From assembly GCA_000980375.1 (NCBI GenBank), contig LARD01000018.1:1-48792 (forward strand): 48,792 nt of DNA, given 5' to 3'. The stretch comes from Clostridium sp. K4410.MGS-306 (GTDB taxonomy: Bacteria > Cyanobacteriota > Vampirovibrionia > Gastranaerophilales > Gastranaerophilaceae). Both the position numbers and the translations under genes were made by a program. This document shows, in pieces, positions 7,543 to 16,600 of the stretch. Position 1 is the stretch's first letter. Every line of letters starts with the position of its first letter. The notes below the pieces were generated by a model. The model saw only the letters and a program-made list of their open reading frames with translations. It made no database searches and was not told the origin of the DNA.

Positions 7543-9027
7543 ATGTTTTTCAATATAAAATTTTATAAAAAAGTTATTATTTTATTTTGTTTTACGTTAT
7601 TGCTAAATTCATTACCAGCAGAGGCTTTGCAGGTGGTTTACCCAAAAAACCTCAGCACTCAGGTTAATGCAGCATCCACCTTTTTTATAGGGTCTACAGA
7701 GCCGGGTTCTTCTTTAAAAATCAATGAAATGGATGTAAAAGTCTATGATAACGGTTCTTTTGTTCAGGTTGTTCCGCTCAATGACGGCGAAAATACAATC
7801 AAAGTCGAATCTACAAAAGGCCAAACAAAAGATACAATAACATATATTATAAAAAAAGTGCCAAAACCCGAACCGGAATCTGTTAGCGCACAGCTTGAGG
7901 AATTTTCGCCTGACGAGTATATGTACGCATCTGTAGTGAAAGACAATACCCCTCTTCGTGCACAGCCTGATGAAAATGCAACCAGAGTTACACATCTCAA
8001 CAATGGCACAGTTTTGATGATAAACGGCAAAAAAGGCGGATATTACAGGGTTGCTTTGACTCCGTCAAAAAATGTATGGGTAAGAGAAGATAATATTGTT
8101 AGCTATTCAAAAATCACAGGCAAAATGCTGGCTGAGGTGTCAAATGTTTCTTTGAGCGAGGATAAATTATACAATTATATCAAGACAGACCTGTCTTTTG
8201 CTGTGCCTTACAAGGTTGTTGAAACAGATACGGGATTGAACCTTGAGCTGTATAATATCAAAAAAAATGCGGCTGATACAACTTTTTTTAATGCATTAGG
8301 TGATGTAAAAAGTCTTGCCATAAATACTGTGTGTGCGGATAATATTTCATCTTATTTTGTCGAACTCAATACAAAACTGTGGGGTTATGACGTTTTCTAT
8401 GAGGGCAATACCCTTGTTTTAAAAATAAGAAAAGCCCCTGTTGCAGATACTTCTGCACCGCTAAAAGGGATAAAAATAGCAATTGACGCCGGTCATGGCG
8501 GGGATGATGCAGGTGCAATCGGGCCTACGGGTGTTAAAGAAAAAGATATTAACCTTGATATTGCTAAAAAACTGCAAAAAACACTCGAAGACAACGGTGC
8601 ACAGGTTGTTATGATAAGGCAGGACGACACAAATGTGCCATTGTATGAAAGACCGCTCAAGGCAAAAAAAGAAGATGCTCTTATTTTATTGAGTATTCAT
8701 GCCAATGCACTGGCTGACGGTGCAGACCCTTATGCAAAACATGGAACCTCTGTTTATTACTACAACAGAGAGTCTGTTGAGCTGGCAAAAACAATAAGAG
8801 ATGTCTTGACAAAAGAGCTGGGCACAAAAGATGACGGTGTATGCAAATGCAGTTTTGTTCTTACCCGACCGACTATGCCATTGTCGGTACTTGTTGAAGT
8901 TGCATATATGATTCATCCTGATGAGTATACACTGCTTTTGGATGACGGTTTCAGACAAAAAGCGGCAGAGGCTCTCAAAAAATCTTTAGAAACATATGTG
9001 TTAAATTCTGTTAAAAATTCGCAATAA
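7543..9027 (+). CDS. N-acetylmuramoyl-L-alanine amidase with SH3-like domain
   Basis: A 494-residue exported cell-wall hydrolase that cleaves the amide bond between N-acetylmuramic acid and L-Ala. A signal peptide covers residues 1-28 (basic start, hydrophobic core, ending PAEA). Two beta-rich segments follow; residues about 125-190 look like a bacterial SH3 domain (NTPLRAQPDENATRV...VWVREDNIV). A roughly 100-residue AMIN-like beta region lies at 190-300. The zinc amidase_3 domain covers about 308-490: His318 in DAGHGGDDAG, the Glu in VKEKDIN, His386 in LSIHAN and catalytic Glu452 in LVEVAYM. Expected in the periplasm, in peptidoglycan remodelling or daughter-cell separation. Transcribed apart from lysS if the hairpin upstream terminates. 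Confidence 0.93.
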   Translation: MFFNIKFYKKVIILFCFTLLLNSLPAEALQVVYPKNLSTQVNAASTFFIGSTEPGSSLKINEMDVKVYDNGSFVQVVPLNDGENTIKVESTKGQTKDTITYIIKKVPKPEPESVSAQLEEFSPDEYMYASVVKDNTPLRAQPDENATRVTHLNNGTVLMINGKKGGYYRVALTPSKNVWVREDNIVSYSKITGKMLAEVSNVSLSEDKLYNYIKTDLSFAVPYKVVETDTGLNLELYNIKKNAADTTFFNALGDVKSLAINTVCADNISSYFVELNTKLWGYDVFYEGNTLVLKIRKAPVADTSAPLKGIKIAIDAGHGGDDAGAIGPTGVKEKDINLDIAKKLQKTLEDNGAQVVMIRQDDTNVPLYERPLKAKKEDALILLSIHANALADGADPYAKHGTSVYYYNRESVELAKTIRDVLTKELGTKDDGVCKCSFVLTRPTMPLSVLVEVAYMIHPDEYTLLLDDGFRQKAAEALKKSLETYVLNSVKNSQ

Positions 9028-9051
9028 TTGATAATAAAACACGTTAAAATA

Positions 9052-9080
9052 TTGACACGTTTTAAATGCGGTGATACAAT
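9052..9080 (+). promoter_or_regulatory. Near-consensus sigma-70 promoter
   Basis: TTGACA (9052-9057) and TACAAT (9075-9080) are separated by exactly 17 nt, one mismatch from consensus. The direct repeat ACACGTT occurs at 9039-9045 and 9055-9061, the second copy overlapping the -35 box. It drives the small membrane-protein gene at 9190 with a leader of about 100 nt. Confidence 0.8.
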
Positions 9081-9106
9081 ATAAAAAATTTATTGTTTAA
9101 GGTTAT

Positions 9107-9134
9107 GTCTTAGGGTTCAAAACCCGCTTCAGAC
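9107..9134 (+). promoter_or_regulatory. Leader hairpin before the small membrane-protein gene
   Basis: GTCT (9107-9110) pairs with AGAC (9131-9134), enclosing GGGTT/AACCC (9113-9125) with a 3-nt loop. It lies wholly within the predicted untranslated leader, well upstream of the ribosome site GGCAGGA. Confidence 0.4.
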
Positions 9135-9189
9135 ACAGGTTTAGACTCCATTTTGTAAGAAGAGATTTTTCAAGTGTAAGGCAGGAAAA

Positions 9190-9711
9190 ATGCAAGTTTC
9201 TGTAATAAAAAATTCAGAACCTAAAAATAAAAGCATAATACTTACGGCAGCTGCCGGAGGTGGTACAGGTCTGCTTTTAAGACATTTTGTGCCTGTGTGG
9301 AAATCTGAAATGGATTATGTAATGTTTAACCAGTCCGATGCCATTAAAGAAGAGGCAGTGAAAACCGTAAAAGATAGTGTGCTTGATAAGGCTAAAAAAC
9401 AATTGGCCAAACAGCCTAAAAATGAAGCTCTTGACCTTTTTATAAAAAGAGCACAGGCAAAAGATGCCAAAGAAAGTATTGCTATCAAAGAAGAAATCCA
9501 AAAAGCTTCCAAAACAGTAAGAAAACAGGTAAAAATTTTAATTGATGATATAGCTGTCAAAATGCGTGCAGCAAAAAATCTTACCGATGCAAATATTAAA
9601 AACGCCGTAAAACAAAAACGCTCCATCAGCGCATTTTTGCTACCCGGAATAGCTCTGGGTGCTCTTGGTGCTTATGTTTATAACGTTATCGGCACAATCA
9701 GCGAAGAATAA
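9190..9711 (+). CDS. Small predicted membrane protein, unknown function
   Basis: A 173-residue protein I cannot assign to a family. A short N-terminal hydrophobic stretch (about residues 15-33, Gly-rich) and a clear C-terminal membrane segment (about 147-168, with GIALGALGAYVYNVIG) flank a strongly charged Lys/Glu/Ala-rich helical middle, probably coiled coil or helical bundle. The layout resembles the gene at 45768-46271: hydrophobic Ala/Gly segment plus lysine-rich helices. The gene has its own strong promoter and the ribosome site GGCAGGA 5 nt before ATG, so it is likely well expressed. Convergent with the DUF711 gene. Confidence 0.75.
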   Translation: MQVSVIKNSEPKNKSIILTAAAGGGTGLLLRHFVPVWKSEMDYVMFNQSDAIKEEAVKTVKDSVLDKAKKQLAKQPKNEALDLFIKRAQAKDAKESIAIKEEIQKASKTVRKQVKILIDDIAVKMRAAKNLTDANIKNAVKQKRSISAFLLPGIALGALGAYVYNVIGTISEE

Positions 9712-9731
9712 TTTGATACCGGCAAAAATTA

Positions 9732-11099
9732 TTAGTTATTTAAACTGTGAATAGGAGCAGGAATTCTGCCGCCTCTTTGCACAAATTTTGAGCTGGAAAG
9801 AGTGTTTACACTCATAATCGGTGCTTCGCCAAGCAGCCCGCCAAAAACAATTTTGTCTCCCACGGTTTTGTTTGGCGCGGGAATAATCCTAACCGCAGTG
9901 GTTTTCTTGTTAATCATGCCAATAGCCATTTCATCTGCAATGATTCCTGAGATTGTATCTTCGGGTGTATCACCCGGGATTGCTATCATATCCAGCCCCA
10001 CAGAGCATACGCTGGTCATTGCTTCGAGTTTGTCAAACGTTAAACAGCCTCTTTGTGCTGCTTCAATCATGCCTGCATCTTCCGAAACAGGAATAAATGC
10101 ACCGGACAGACCGCCTACGTGTGAGCTTGCCATGATGCCGCCTTTTTTCACCGCATCATTGAGCATAGCCAGAGCAGCTGTTGTGCCGTGAGCACCTGCA
10201 TGTTCAAGTCCCATTGCCTGAAAAATTCCTGCAACACTGTCTCCAACCTCCGGAGTGGGCGCAAGAGAAAGGTCTATAATACCAAAAGGTATGCCCATTT
10301 TCCTTGCCATGTCACGGCCGACCAGCTCACCTGTAGAAGTAATTTTGTAGGCTATTTGCTTAATCTTGTTTGCCATTTCTCCAAAAGATGTGCTTTGAGG
10401 CAGAGATTCTATTGCGGCACGCACTACGCCGGGGCCGGAAACCCCTACGTTTAAAGCACATTCGCTCTCGCCGTATCCATGAAAAGCGCCTGCCATAAAA
10501 GGATTGTCTCCGGGAACATTACAAAAACACACAAGCTTTGCTGCGCCTATTCCGTCACGGTCGGCTGTCAGCTGTGCTGCTTTTTTTATCGTTGCACCCA
10601 TTTTGAGCACGGCATCCATGTTTATGCCAGCTTTTGAACTGGCAACATTTACTGATGAGCAGATTCTTTCTGTGTTTGCAAGTGCTTCGGGTATGCTTTC
10701 TATCAGGGCAATATCGCCTTTTGTGCAGCCCTTTTCTACAAGAGCACCAAAACCGCCTATAAAGTTTACCCCGACATCCTGTGCTGCTTTGTCCAGAACC
10801 TTTGCAAGGTATACATAGTCGTAGTCTTTGCAAGATTCACCAACAAGCGATATAGGAGTAACGGAGATTCTTTTGTTGATAATGGGGATGGAGTATTCGT
10901 CTTCAATCTCTTGTGCCATAGACACAAGATTTTTTGCATATTTTGTAATTTTGTTATAAATCTTTTCTCCGACCGCTTTTACATCAGTGTCACAACAATC
11001 ACGAAGGCTCAAGGCCAGTGTAACCGTTCTGATATCAAGGTGGTGAACCCTTATCATGTCTATTGTTTCGAGAATAGAATCAGCATTTATAGATGTCAT
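9732..11099 (-). CDS. DUF711 / UPF0210 (PFL-like) protein
   Basis: A 455-residue protein of the DUF711 (UPF0210) family, recognised from the N-terminus with [22 protein letters not shown], the central [15 protein letters not shown] stretch and the C-terminal [10 protein letters not shown]. These proteins resemble the glycyl-radical fold of pyruvate formate-lyase but lack a proven activity; no glycyl radical loop is evident here. It starts 18 nt after the ACT-domain gene, a pairing often conserved between these two families, so ACT-mediated ligand sensing may regulate it. Part of a minus-strand run with birA and a secreted protein upstream. Confidence 0.92.
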   Translation of the reverse strand: MTSINADSILETIDMIRVHHLDIRTVTLALSLRDCCDTDVKAVGEKIYNKITKYAKNLVSMAQEIEDEYSIPIINKRISVTPISLVGESCKDYDYVYLAKVLDKAAQDVGVNFIGGFGALVEKGCTKGDIALIESIPEALANTERICSSVNVASSKAGINMDAVLKMGATIKKAAQLTADRDGIGAAKLVCFCNVPGDNPFMAGAFHGYGESECALNVGVSGPGVVRAAIESLPQSTSFGEMANKIKQIAYKITSTGELVGRDMARKMGIPFGIIDLSLAPTPEVGDSVAGIFQAMGLEHAGAHGTTAALAMLNDAVKKGGIMASSHVGGLSGAFIPVSEDAGMIEAAQRGCLTFDKLEAMTSVCSVGLDMIAIPGDTPEDTISGIIADEMAIGMINKKTTAVRIIPAPNKTVGDKIVFGGLLGEAPIMSVNTLSSSKFVQRGGRIPAPIHSLNN

Positions 11100-11117
11100 T
11101 GTTTTCCCTTTTAAAAA

Positions 11118-11405
11118 TTAAATGTTGTGCATTTTGTCAAAAATTTGTTTTTTTTGTATCCAAATTTCCATTTTGAGCTCTTCGCCTGCTTTTTGCATTG
11201 CTTCTTTTATTTCTTTAAAAGATTTTTCTGATTGAGAAATATCTCCTAATAAAAACATAACAAAGTAATCCTGCATGATGCTTTGTTTTATGTCTTCTAT
11301 GTTAACTTTGTAATCTGCAAGAACAGCGGCAACTTTTGCAACAATACCGATTCTGTCTACACCGGAAACCGTTATGATTATTTTGTTTTCGCTTCTGTTT
11401 TCCAT
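11118..11405 (-). CDS. ACT-domain protein (UPF0237 type)
   Basis: A 95-residue single ACT domain beginning KIIITVSGVDRIGIVAKVAAVLADYKVNIEDI, the pattern of GcvR-like/UPF0237 ACT proteins that bind amino acids or similar small ligands. AAAAGGAG lies 4 nt before the ATG. It ends 18 nt before the DUF711 gene, and the two are almost certainly cotranscribed. It follows birA by 57 nt. Its ligand is unknown. Confidence 0.92.
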   Translation of the reverse strand: MENRSENKIIITVSGVDRIGIVAKVAAVLADYKVNIEDIKQSIMQDYFVMFLLGDISQSEKSFKEIKEAMQKAGEELKMEIWIQKKQIFDKMHNI

Positions 11406-11462
11406 TGTGCTCCTTTTGGTTTTTTTTTAAATAATTTTGCTGACAGATTTATTTTACATTAT

Positions 11463-12194
11463 TCAGATACTTAAGTCACCGGAAAAAATTATTTTTTCCT
11501 CATCATCTGAGTTTTTTACGACCAGATTCCCGTTTTCATCCATTTTAACGGCAAAATACTCTTGTCTTTGGGAGTTGTCTGTTTGTTGAATAAACACTGT
11601 TTTTCCAAGAAAATTGTTTCTCTTCAAATATTCCTGTTCAAAAGAGCAAAAGCCCCGTTCGATTACGTCTTGGTATTTTGAAAAAAACTCTTTTAAAAGT
11701 TTTTCCAAAAACTCTTGTCTGTCAATAGAGTGACCGGTTAACAAGTTTAAAGATGTGGCGGGTTTTTCTATTTTTTCAACAAGGCTTAAAGGCATGTTAA
11801 GGTTTACGCCTATGCCAAGCACAACACCTTGAATAATATTTTTTTTGAGCACGCTTTCACAAAGTATTCCACAGACTTTTTTTCCGTCAATCAAGACGTC
11901 ATTGGGGTATTTTATTTGCGGTTTTAGCCCGTATGTTTCTATGACTTTGCAGGTGCAAACACTCATGTACTGGGTAAGATTTGCTATGTGTGCGATTTTT
12001 TCAGGTTTCAACACCAGTGAAAGGCATAGATTGTCAGGGGTTTCACAAATCCAAACTCTGTTAAAACGACCCTTGCCCTGTGTTTGCACAAGCGCACTCA
12101 CAGCGGTTTTGTCTTTTAGTTTATCAAAATTTTTGACCCCGTAAGTGTTTGTTGAATCTATGCTGTCAAATTGTATAATATCAAAATTATTCAT
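11463..12194 (-). CDS. birA: Biotin--[acetyl-CoA-carboxylase] ligase, no DNA-binding domain
   Basis: A 243-residue ligase that attaches biotin to AccB via biotinyl-AMP. The biotin/ATP loop appears as GKGRFNR (40-46; the family usually has GRGRxGR). The KWPND motif reads KYPND (95-99) and is followed by GKKVCGILCE; GIGVNLN is present. A C-terminal small beta domain (about 195-243) is retained. It is the short class: there is no N-terminal helix-turn-helix, so it should not act as a biotin repressor. Its substrate AccB and the partner AccC are encoded at 44-47 kb. The start overlaps the end of the upstream secreted-protein gene by 8 nt, indicating translational coupling. Confidence 0.95.
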   Translation of the reverse strand: MNNFDIIQFDSIDSTNTYGVKNFDKLKDKTAVSALVQTQGKGRFNRVWICETPDNLCLSLVLKPEKIAHIANLTQYMSVCTCKVIETYGLKPQIKYPNDVLIDGKKVCGILCESVLKKNIIQGVVLGIGVNLNMPLSLVEKIEKPATSLNLLTGHSIDRQEFLEKLLKEFFSKYQDVIERGFCSFEQEYLKRNNFLGKTVFIQQTDNSQRQEYFAVKMDENGNLVVKNSDDEEKIIFSGDLSI

Positions 12195-12723
12195 TACTGT
12201 TTTTTCTAAGCATTAAAACATTTCCCGCTTCGTCATAGCAGGCGTTTTCTACCCAGTGGCCTAGCAGTTTCTGGTTTTTGTCGTAGAGATACTGTTCTGT
12301 TTTAGAAACAACAAAGGTTGCGTTTTTAAACGCGCCGTATCTGTTGTAAGCCACAGAGCGGTGCGGGTATACGTCAAAAGGTTTGTTCAGTACATCTACT
12401 TTAAAAAGCGAACCGAACTCGTCGTAATAATAGTTGTGATAAGGGTCATTAGAGTATCTTACACCGTATGTTCCGTCGGAAAAAAGCGCAAGATAGCGGT
12501 TGGCTATTTTTGTTGTGTTGTTTTTTAGCGCATTATAGTTTGCCTCGTGGTTGGGGTCTGTCCAATAGTCTCTGAACTCGTTGGGCCCCAGAGCATAATT
12601 AATGTTGTTGAATGTTTCTTCTCTTGCTATTTCTGCATCTATTTGTGCATTACCCTGCAAAATCAAAGCAGAAGCGGGTAAAGTCAAAAAAAGCATTAAG
12701 ATGATAAGCAATAATTTTTTCAT
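12187..12723 (-). CDS. Secreted protein of unknown function
   Basis: A 178-residue protein with a clear signal peptide (residues 1-19, ending PASA). The mature part is rich in Asn, Tyr and Asp and ends with repeated beta-hairpin-like phrases (KTEQYLYDKNQKLLGHWVENACYDEAGNV) reminiscent of YD-type strands, but I cannot name a family. Expected in the periplasm or outside. Its end overlaps the birA start by 8 nt. No good ribosome site precedes the ATG, where the sequence is almost pure A/T. The functional link with birA is probably only transcriptional. Confidence 0.8.
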   Translation of the reverse strand: MKKLLLIILMLFLTLPASALILQGNAQIDAEIAREETFNNINYALGPNEFRDYWTDPNHEANYNALKNNTTKIANRYLALFSDGTYGVRYSNDPYHNYYYDEFGSLFKVDVLNKPFDVYPHRSVAYNRYGAFKNATFVVSKTEQYLYDKNQKLLGHWVENACYDEAGNVLMLRKNSNE

Positions 12724-12740
12724 AATTTAATAATATAATA

Positions 12741-12777
12741 AAAATACCCCGCAAGTCATAAACTTTCGAGGTATTTT
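12741..12777 (-). terminator. Terminator of rpmI-rplT
   Basis: An 11-bp stem with one G-T wobble (AAAATACCTCG with CGGGGTATTTT, read on the minus strand) encloses a 15-nt loop and continues into ATTTTTATT. It lies about 25 nt beyond the rplT stop and just before the secreted-protein gene. The opposite flank also has long T runs, so it may act both ways. Confidence 0.8.
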
Positions 12778-12802
12778 GTTAATTTTTTTTAATCAGCTTT
12801 TA

Positions 12803-13153
12803 TTATGCTTTAGCTTTAGCTGTTTCTACTACAACAGAGAAAGCTTCAGGTTCGTTAACAGCCATTTCGGCAAGCATTTTTCTGTTAACTTGAATATCAG
12901 CTTTTTTGAGTGCGTTCATGAATTTGGAATAGCTCAAGCCGTGTTGTCTAACAGCAGCGTTGATTCTTACAATCCACAAACGACGCATTGTTCTTTTTTT
13001 GTTGCGTCTGTCTCTGTATTGATATTTGAGTTTTTTCATTACAGCAGTGTTAGCAACTTTAAAGATTCTGCTTCTTGCGCCAATAAAGCCTTTAGCTAAT
13101 TTTAATATTTTTTTATGTCTTTTTCTTAAGACATTTCCGCGTTTTACTCTCAT
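12803..13153 (-). CDS. rplT: Ribosomal protein L20
   Basis: A 116-residue L20, the normal length. It has the family's basic N-terminus ([22 protein letters not shown]), the [20 protein letters not shown] block and [14 protein letters not shown]. It binds 23S rRNA early in large-subunit assembly. Thirteen nucleotides separate it from rpmI upstream, and they share a leader and terminator. In many bacteria L20 represses this operon by binding its leader. Confidence 0.98.
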   Translation of the reverse strand: MRVKRGNVLRKRHKKILKLAKGFIGARSRIFKVANTAVMKKLKYQYRDRRNKKRTMRRLWIVRINAAVRQHGLSYSKFMNALKKADIQVNRKMLAEMAVNEPEAFSVVVETAKAKA

Positions 13154-13166
13154 TGTTTAACCTTCC

Positions 13167-13376
13167 TTATCTTGAATACTTTTTGTACGGTAATTCTTTT
13201 GAAATTAAATCCAAATGTGTTTCAGAAACTTCTGTCATACCTGACAATCTTCTTTTTCTGCTCACTGCTTTGTGTTGAAGCAAGTGTTTTGTACCGGCAG
13301 AACGTCTCAAGATTTTTCCGGAAGCTGTCACTTTGTAGCGTTTTGCAGCCGCGCGGTGTGTTTTCATCTTTGGCAT
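13167..13376 (-). CDS. rpmI: Ribosomal protein L35
   Basis: A 69-residue L35 beginning PKMKTHRAAAKRYKVT, with GKILRRSAGTKHLLQHK and a basic C-terminus. A large-subunit protein cotranscribed with rplT. AAAGGAG lies 7 nt before the ATG. infC, the usual first gene of this operon, is not upstream; instead there is a GC-rich leader and then the divergent smc gene. Confidence 0.98.
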   Translation of the reverse strand: MPKMKTHRAAAKRYKVTASGKILRRSAGTKHLLQHKAVSRKRRLSGMTEVSETHLDLISKELPYKKYSR

Positions 13377-13505
13377 AGTTTTCTCCTTTCGTGGTGCTTA
13401 CGGGTGTTTCCACTTTGTGCCGCAGCCCTTGTCTTAACTTATCCGGCGCTCGTGTTTTGCCAGAGCCCCTTTCTAACCCCTGTGACATGCCGTCCACAGA
13501 GTATC
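13377..13505 (-). promoter_or_regulatory. Candidate structured leader of rpmI-rplT
   Basis: On the minus strand, roughly 120 nt before rpmI are much more GC-rich than surrounding intergenic DNA and can fold. CTGT/ACAG with GAC/GTC gives one hairpin near the 5' end. GGCTC pairs with GAGC(G)CC in the middle. GTGG can pair either with CACC or with CCAC just before the ribosome site. TATACT at about 13508-13513 is a candidate -10 box with no clear -35. The placement fits an L20-type autoregulatory leader, but I see no family-level consensus. Confidence 0.45.
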
Positions 13506-13655
13506 AGTATAATTTATTGTAAAACAAAAACCCCGCCATGCAAGGCCTGATGAAGATATGTAAAATCTTAACCAATCGTAACTTTTTTGACTATCTTTCG
13601 GGTTTATAAGAAAATAAGAGATACATATGTTTAGACTTGGGATTAGATTGAGTTA

Positions 13656-16600
13656 ATGTACATTAAAGAAGTAGAAATAGATAACTTCAAATCTTTTGCA
13701 AACAAGCTTACAATACCGTTTTTGAAAGGTTTTACCACTATTTCGGGCCCGAACGGCTCGGGGAAGAGCAACATCATTGACAGTGTGCTGTTTGCGCTTG
13801 GCCTGTCTACGTCTCGAACTTTGCGTGCGGAAAAAATATCCCAGCTTATCTCCACTCACACACGCAGAAACGAAGCTATTGTTAAAGTAACTTTTGCCCC
13901 CGAAAACGGCGAAGAAAAAGAGTTCTCCGTTGCGCGTAAAATCAAAAAATCCTCGCAAGGCTACAATTCTATCTATTACCTTAACGACAAAATCGTTACG
14001 CTCACAGATGTTCACACAATTCTGGAAAAATACAACATCACCCCCAACAGCTACAACGTCATCATGCAAAACGACGTTATGTCTATCACAAACTGCTCTG
14101 ATGTTGAAAGAAGAAAAATCATAGACGAAATCGCCGGCGTTGCCGACTTTGACCGCCGTATAGAACAGGCGCAAAATGAGCTGGGGACTGTAGAATCCCG
14201 TGTTCAAAATTCGCTTTTGATTTTGTCGGAAGTTGAAACAAGACTCGAAACCCTGAAAGCAGAACGCGAAGTTGCGTTGAAATATCAGAAACTGCGCGAC
14301 GAAAAAACAGACCTTGAGTCTAAAATTACAACAGTAAAATATTTTGACATCAAAAAGAACCTCGAACGCACGCACGAGAGCATTCTTGACGCAAACAAAA
14401 AGAAAAAAGAAGAAGAAAACAAACTCAAAAAACAAGACGCTGAACTGCTTAAGGTAAAAACAAAACTCGATGAACTTTCAGACCTTGTAAAAGAAAAAGG
14501 CGAGGCCGAGCAAATCGAGGTCAAAAAACAGGTTGAAGAAATTAAAGGTCAGGTTGACAGAAAAGAATCTGCCATTGTCTATGCGGACAAAGGGATTCAG
14601 GATAATTTAAAAACTATCGAAAATGCCAAAAACGGTATAGAAGACCTTAAAAAGAAAAAAGAACAGACTCAAAGCAACATCGAAGCAAAAAATCAGGAAA
14701 TAAAAAAACTCGAAGAAGACAAAACCTCAAAGCAAGAGGATTTGATGAAGACTTTGCAAGAGGTTGCGGGTTTAAACCAGAGTGCTGATAAATACGTTGC
14801 ACAAAGAAATGAGCTTCGCTCTCAGCTGGAAGCGCTTAAAGACGAAGAAACAAAGCTTATTCAGGCGCAGGCCCCGCTTGAAGCGGAATTAAACAACCTT
14901 GTAAAAAGCATTGAAGATGCAAAAAACAAAATTGCAGAGTTTGAAGAATTCAAACAAAATTTTGCAGGGAACAAAGACCGCGTTGAGGTTCAGGCAGAAG
15001 AGCTCGGCAAGGAGCTCAAGGACTTTAAAACCATACAGGAAACCACTTTGTATGAGCTTGATAAAACCAAAAACGAACTCAACGACGTGCAGTACAATGT
15101 GCAGACAGCTTACCGCAAAATATCACAGATGGAAGCACAAAAACAGGCTTTTGAAGATGTAAACTTCGGACGCGCGGTCGATACGGTGCTTAATGCAAAA
15201 ATACAAGGCGTGCATGCTACACTGGCGCAATTAGGACAGGTTGATAAGGAATACTCAACCGCACTGGAAGTGGCAATGGGCGGCAGAATGGCCAACGTGG
15301 TCGTGGATGATGATGAGACGGCAAGAATAGCTATCGAAGTTTTAAAAAGCGCAAATGCAGGCCGCGCAACTTTCTTGCCTTTGAACAAAATTAACAAAGC
15401 GCCGCGTTCTTTGAAACTGCCAAAAGACAAAGGCGTTATAGATTTTGCAATCAATCTTATTGATTTTGATGATGAGTATTTGAATGTGTTTTTCCATGCA
15501 CTCGGCGAAACCCTTGTTGTGGAAGACTATAACAGCGCGCGTAAACTCATCGGCCAATACAGAATGGTTACTTTAACCGGCGAGTTGTTTGAAAAATCAG
15601 GCTCGATTTCAGGCGGCTCGCAAAAACGTTCGGGCTTAAAATTCAGCCAAACTCAAGACGATGAGCTTGCAAAATTCAAAGAAAGACTGCAGGCATTTGA
15701 AAAAACTTATGCAGAATTAAACAAAAAGAAAGAAGAGCTTGAACTCAAACTTGATAAGGTCAGAATTTCTTATTCAAACTCAATGACAGAGTACAACAAG
15801 GCCAAAATGGAACTGCAGAACCTTGTTGCTCAAGCTGATTCTAACGAAAACAATATTAAAGAAAAACGCGAATACCTTGAGCAGGCGCAGCCAAGAATGC
15901 AAGCAATTGAAAAACAGCTTGATGAAATGGAGCAAAAACTCGTAAACTACAACGAACAGGCGCTCAAACTCGATGAAGAAATCAAAGAAATTGAAGCTAA
16001 AATGACGCCAGAAGAGCTCCAGAACCTCAAAAAGCTCACAGAAGAAAAAGAAAACGAAATTAAAGCCATTGATGCGGCGATTCTTCGTGCTCACAACGAG
16101 ATTGACGGGTTTAACAGAACCCTTGTGTTCCACGATGATGTTATTGATACAAAAACAAAAGAAATCGCAAAACTCGGCTCGGACAACGAGATTTATGAGC
16201 AGGATAAGGTTAAATACAAAGGCGAAATTGTTGAACTCAAAGCGCAGATTGAAGTGCTCGATGCAAAAATTAAAGAGCTCGGCGAAAAACTCATAGAACT
16301 TCAAACAGAGCGTGACGCTGTAAACGCGCAGTATCTTGAGCTGGACAAAGAAAAGAATTTGATTGTTTTAAATATTGAAAAAGTATCAGAGCAAATTGAA
16401 GCGTTCAAAGCCCGCAGACGCGAGCTCGAGCCGCAGCTGGAGCTTGTTAAAGAAGAGCTTAAAGAAAACGGCGTTGATATTTCAAACCTTGTGGAAATCG
16501 AAATTTCCGTTGAAGAAATTACAGGCAGAATCCAGCGCCTGCAAAGAAGAATGGACGAACTCGGCGATGTTAACATGCGCGCTATCAAGTCGTATGACGA

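Noticed and set aside
9107..9165. Possible tRNA, because of a GGTTCAAAACC-like T-arm
   Set aside because: No cloverleaf, anticodon arm or acceptor stem can be drawn.
13510..13560. Terminator pointing toward rpmI (GCC/GGC stem then GGGTTTTTG)
   Set aside because: The stem is only 3 bp and no minus-strand gene lies upstream.
13653..14435. Long minus-strand frame opposite smc
   Set aside because: Phe/Val-rich antisense shadow of the SMC head and coiled coil.
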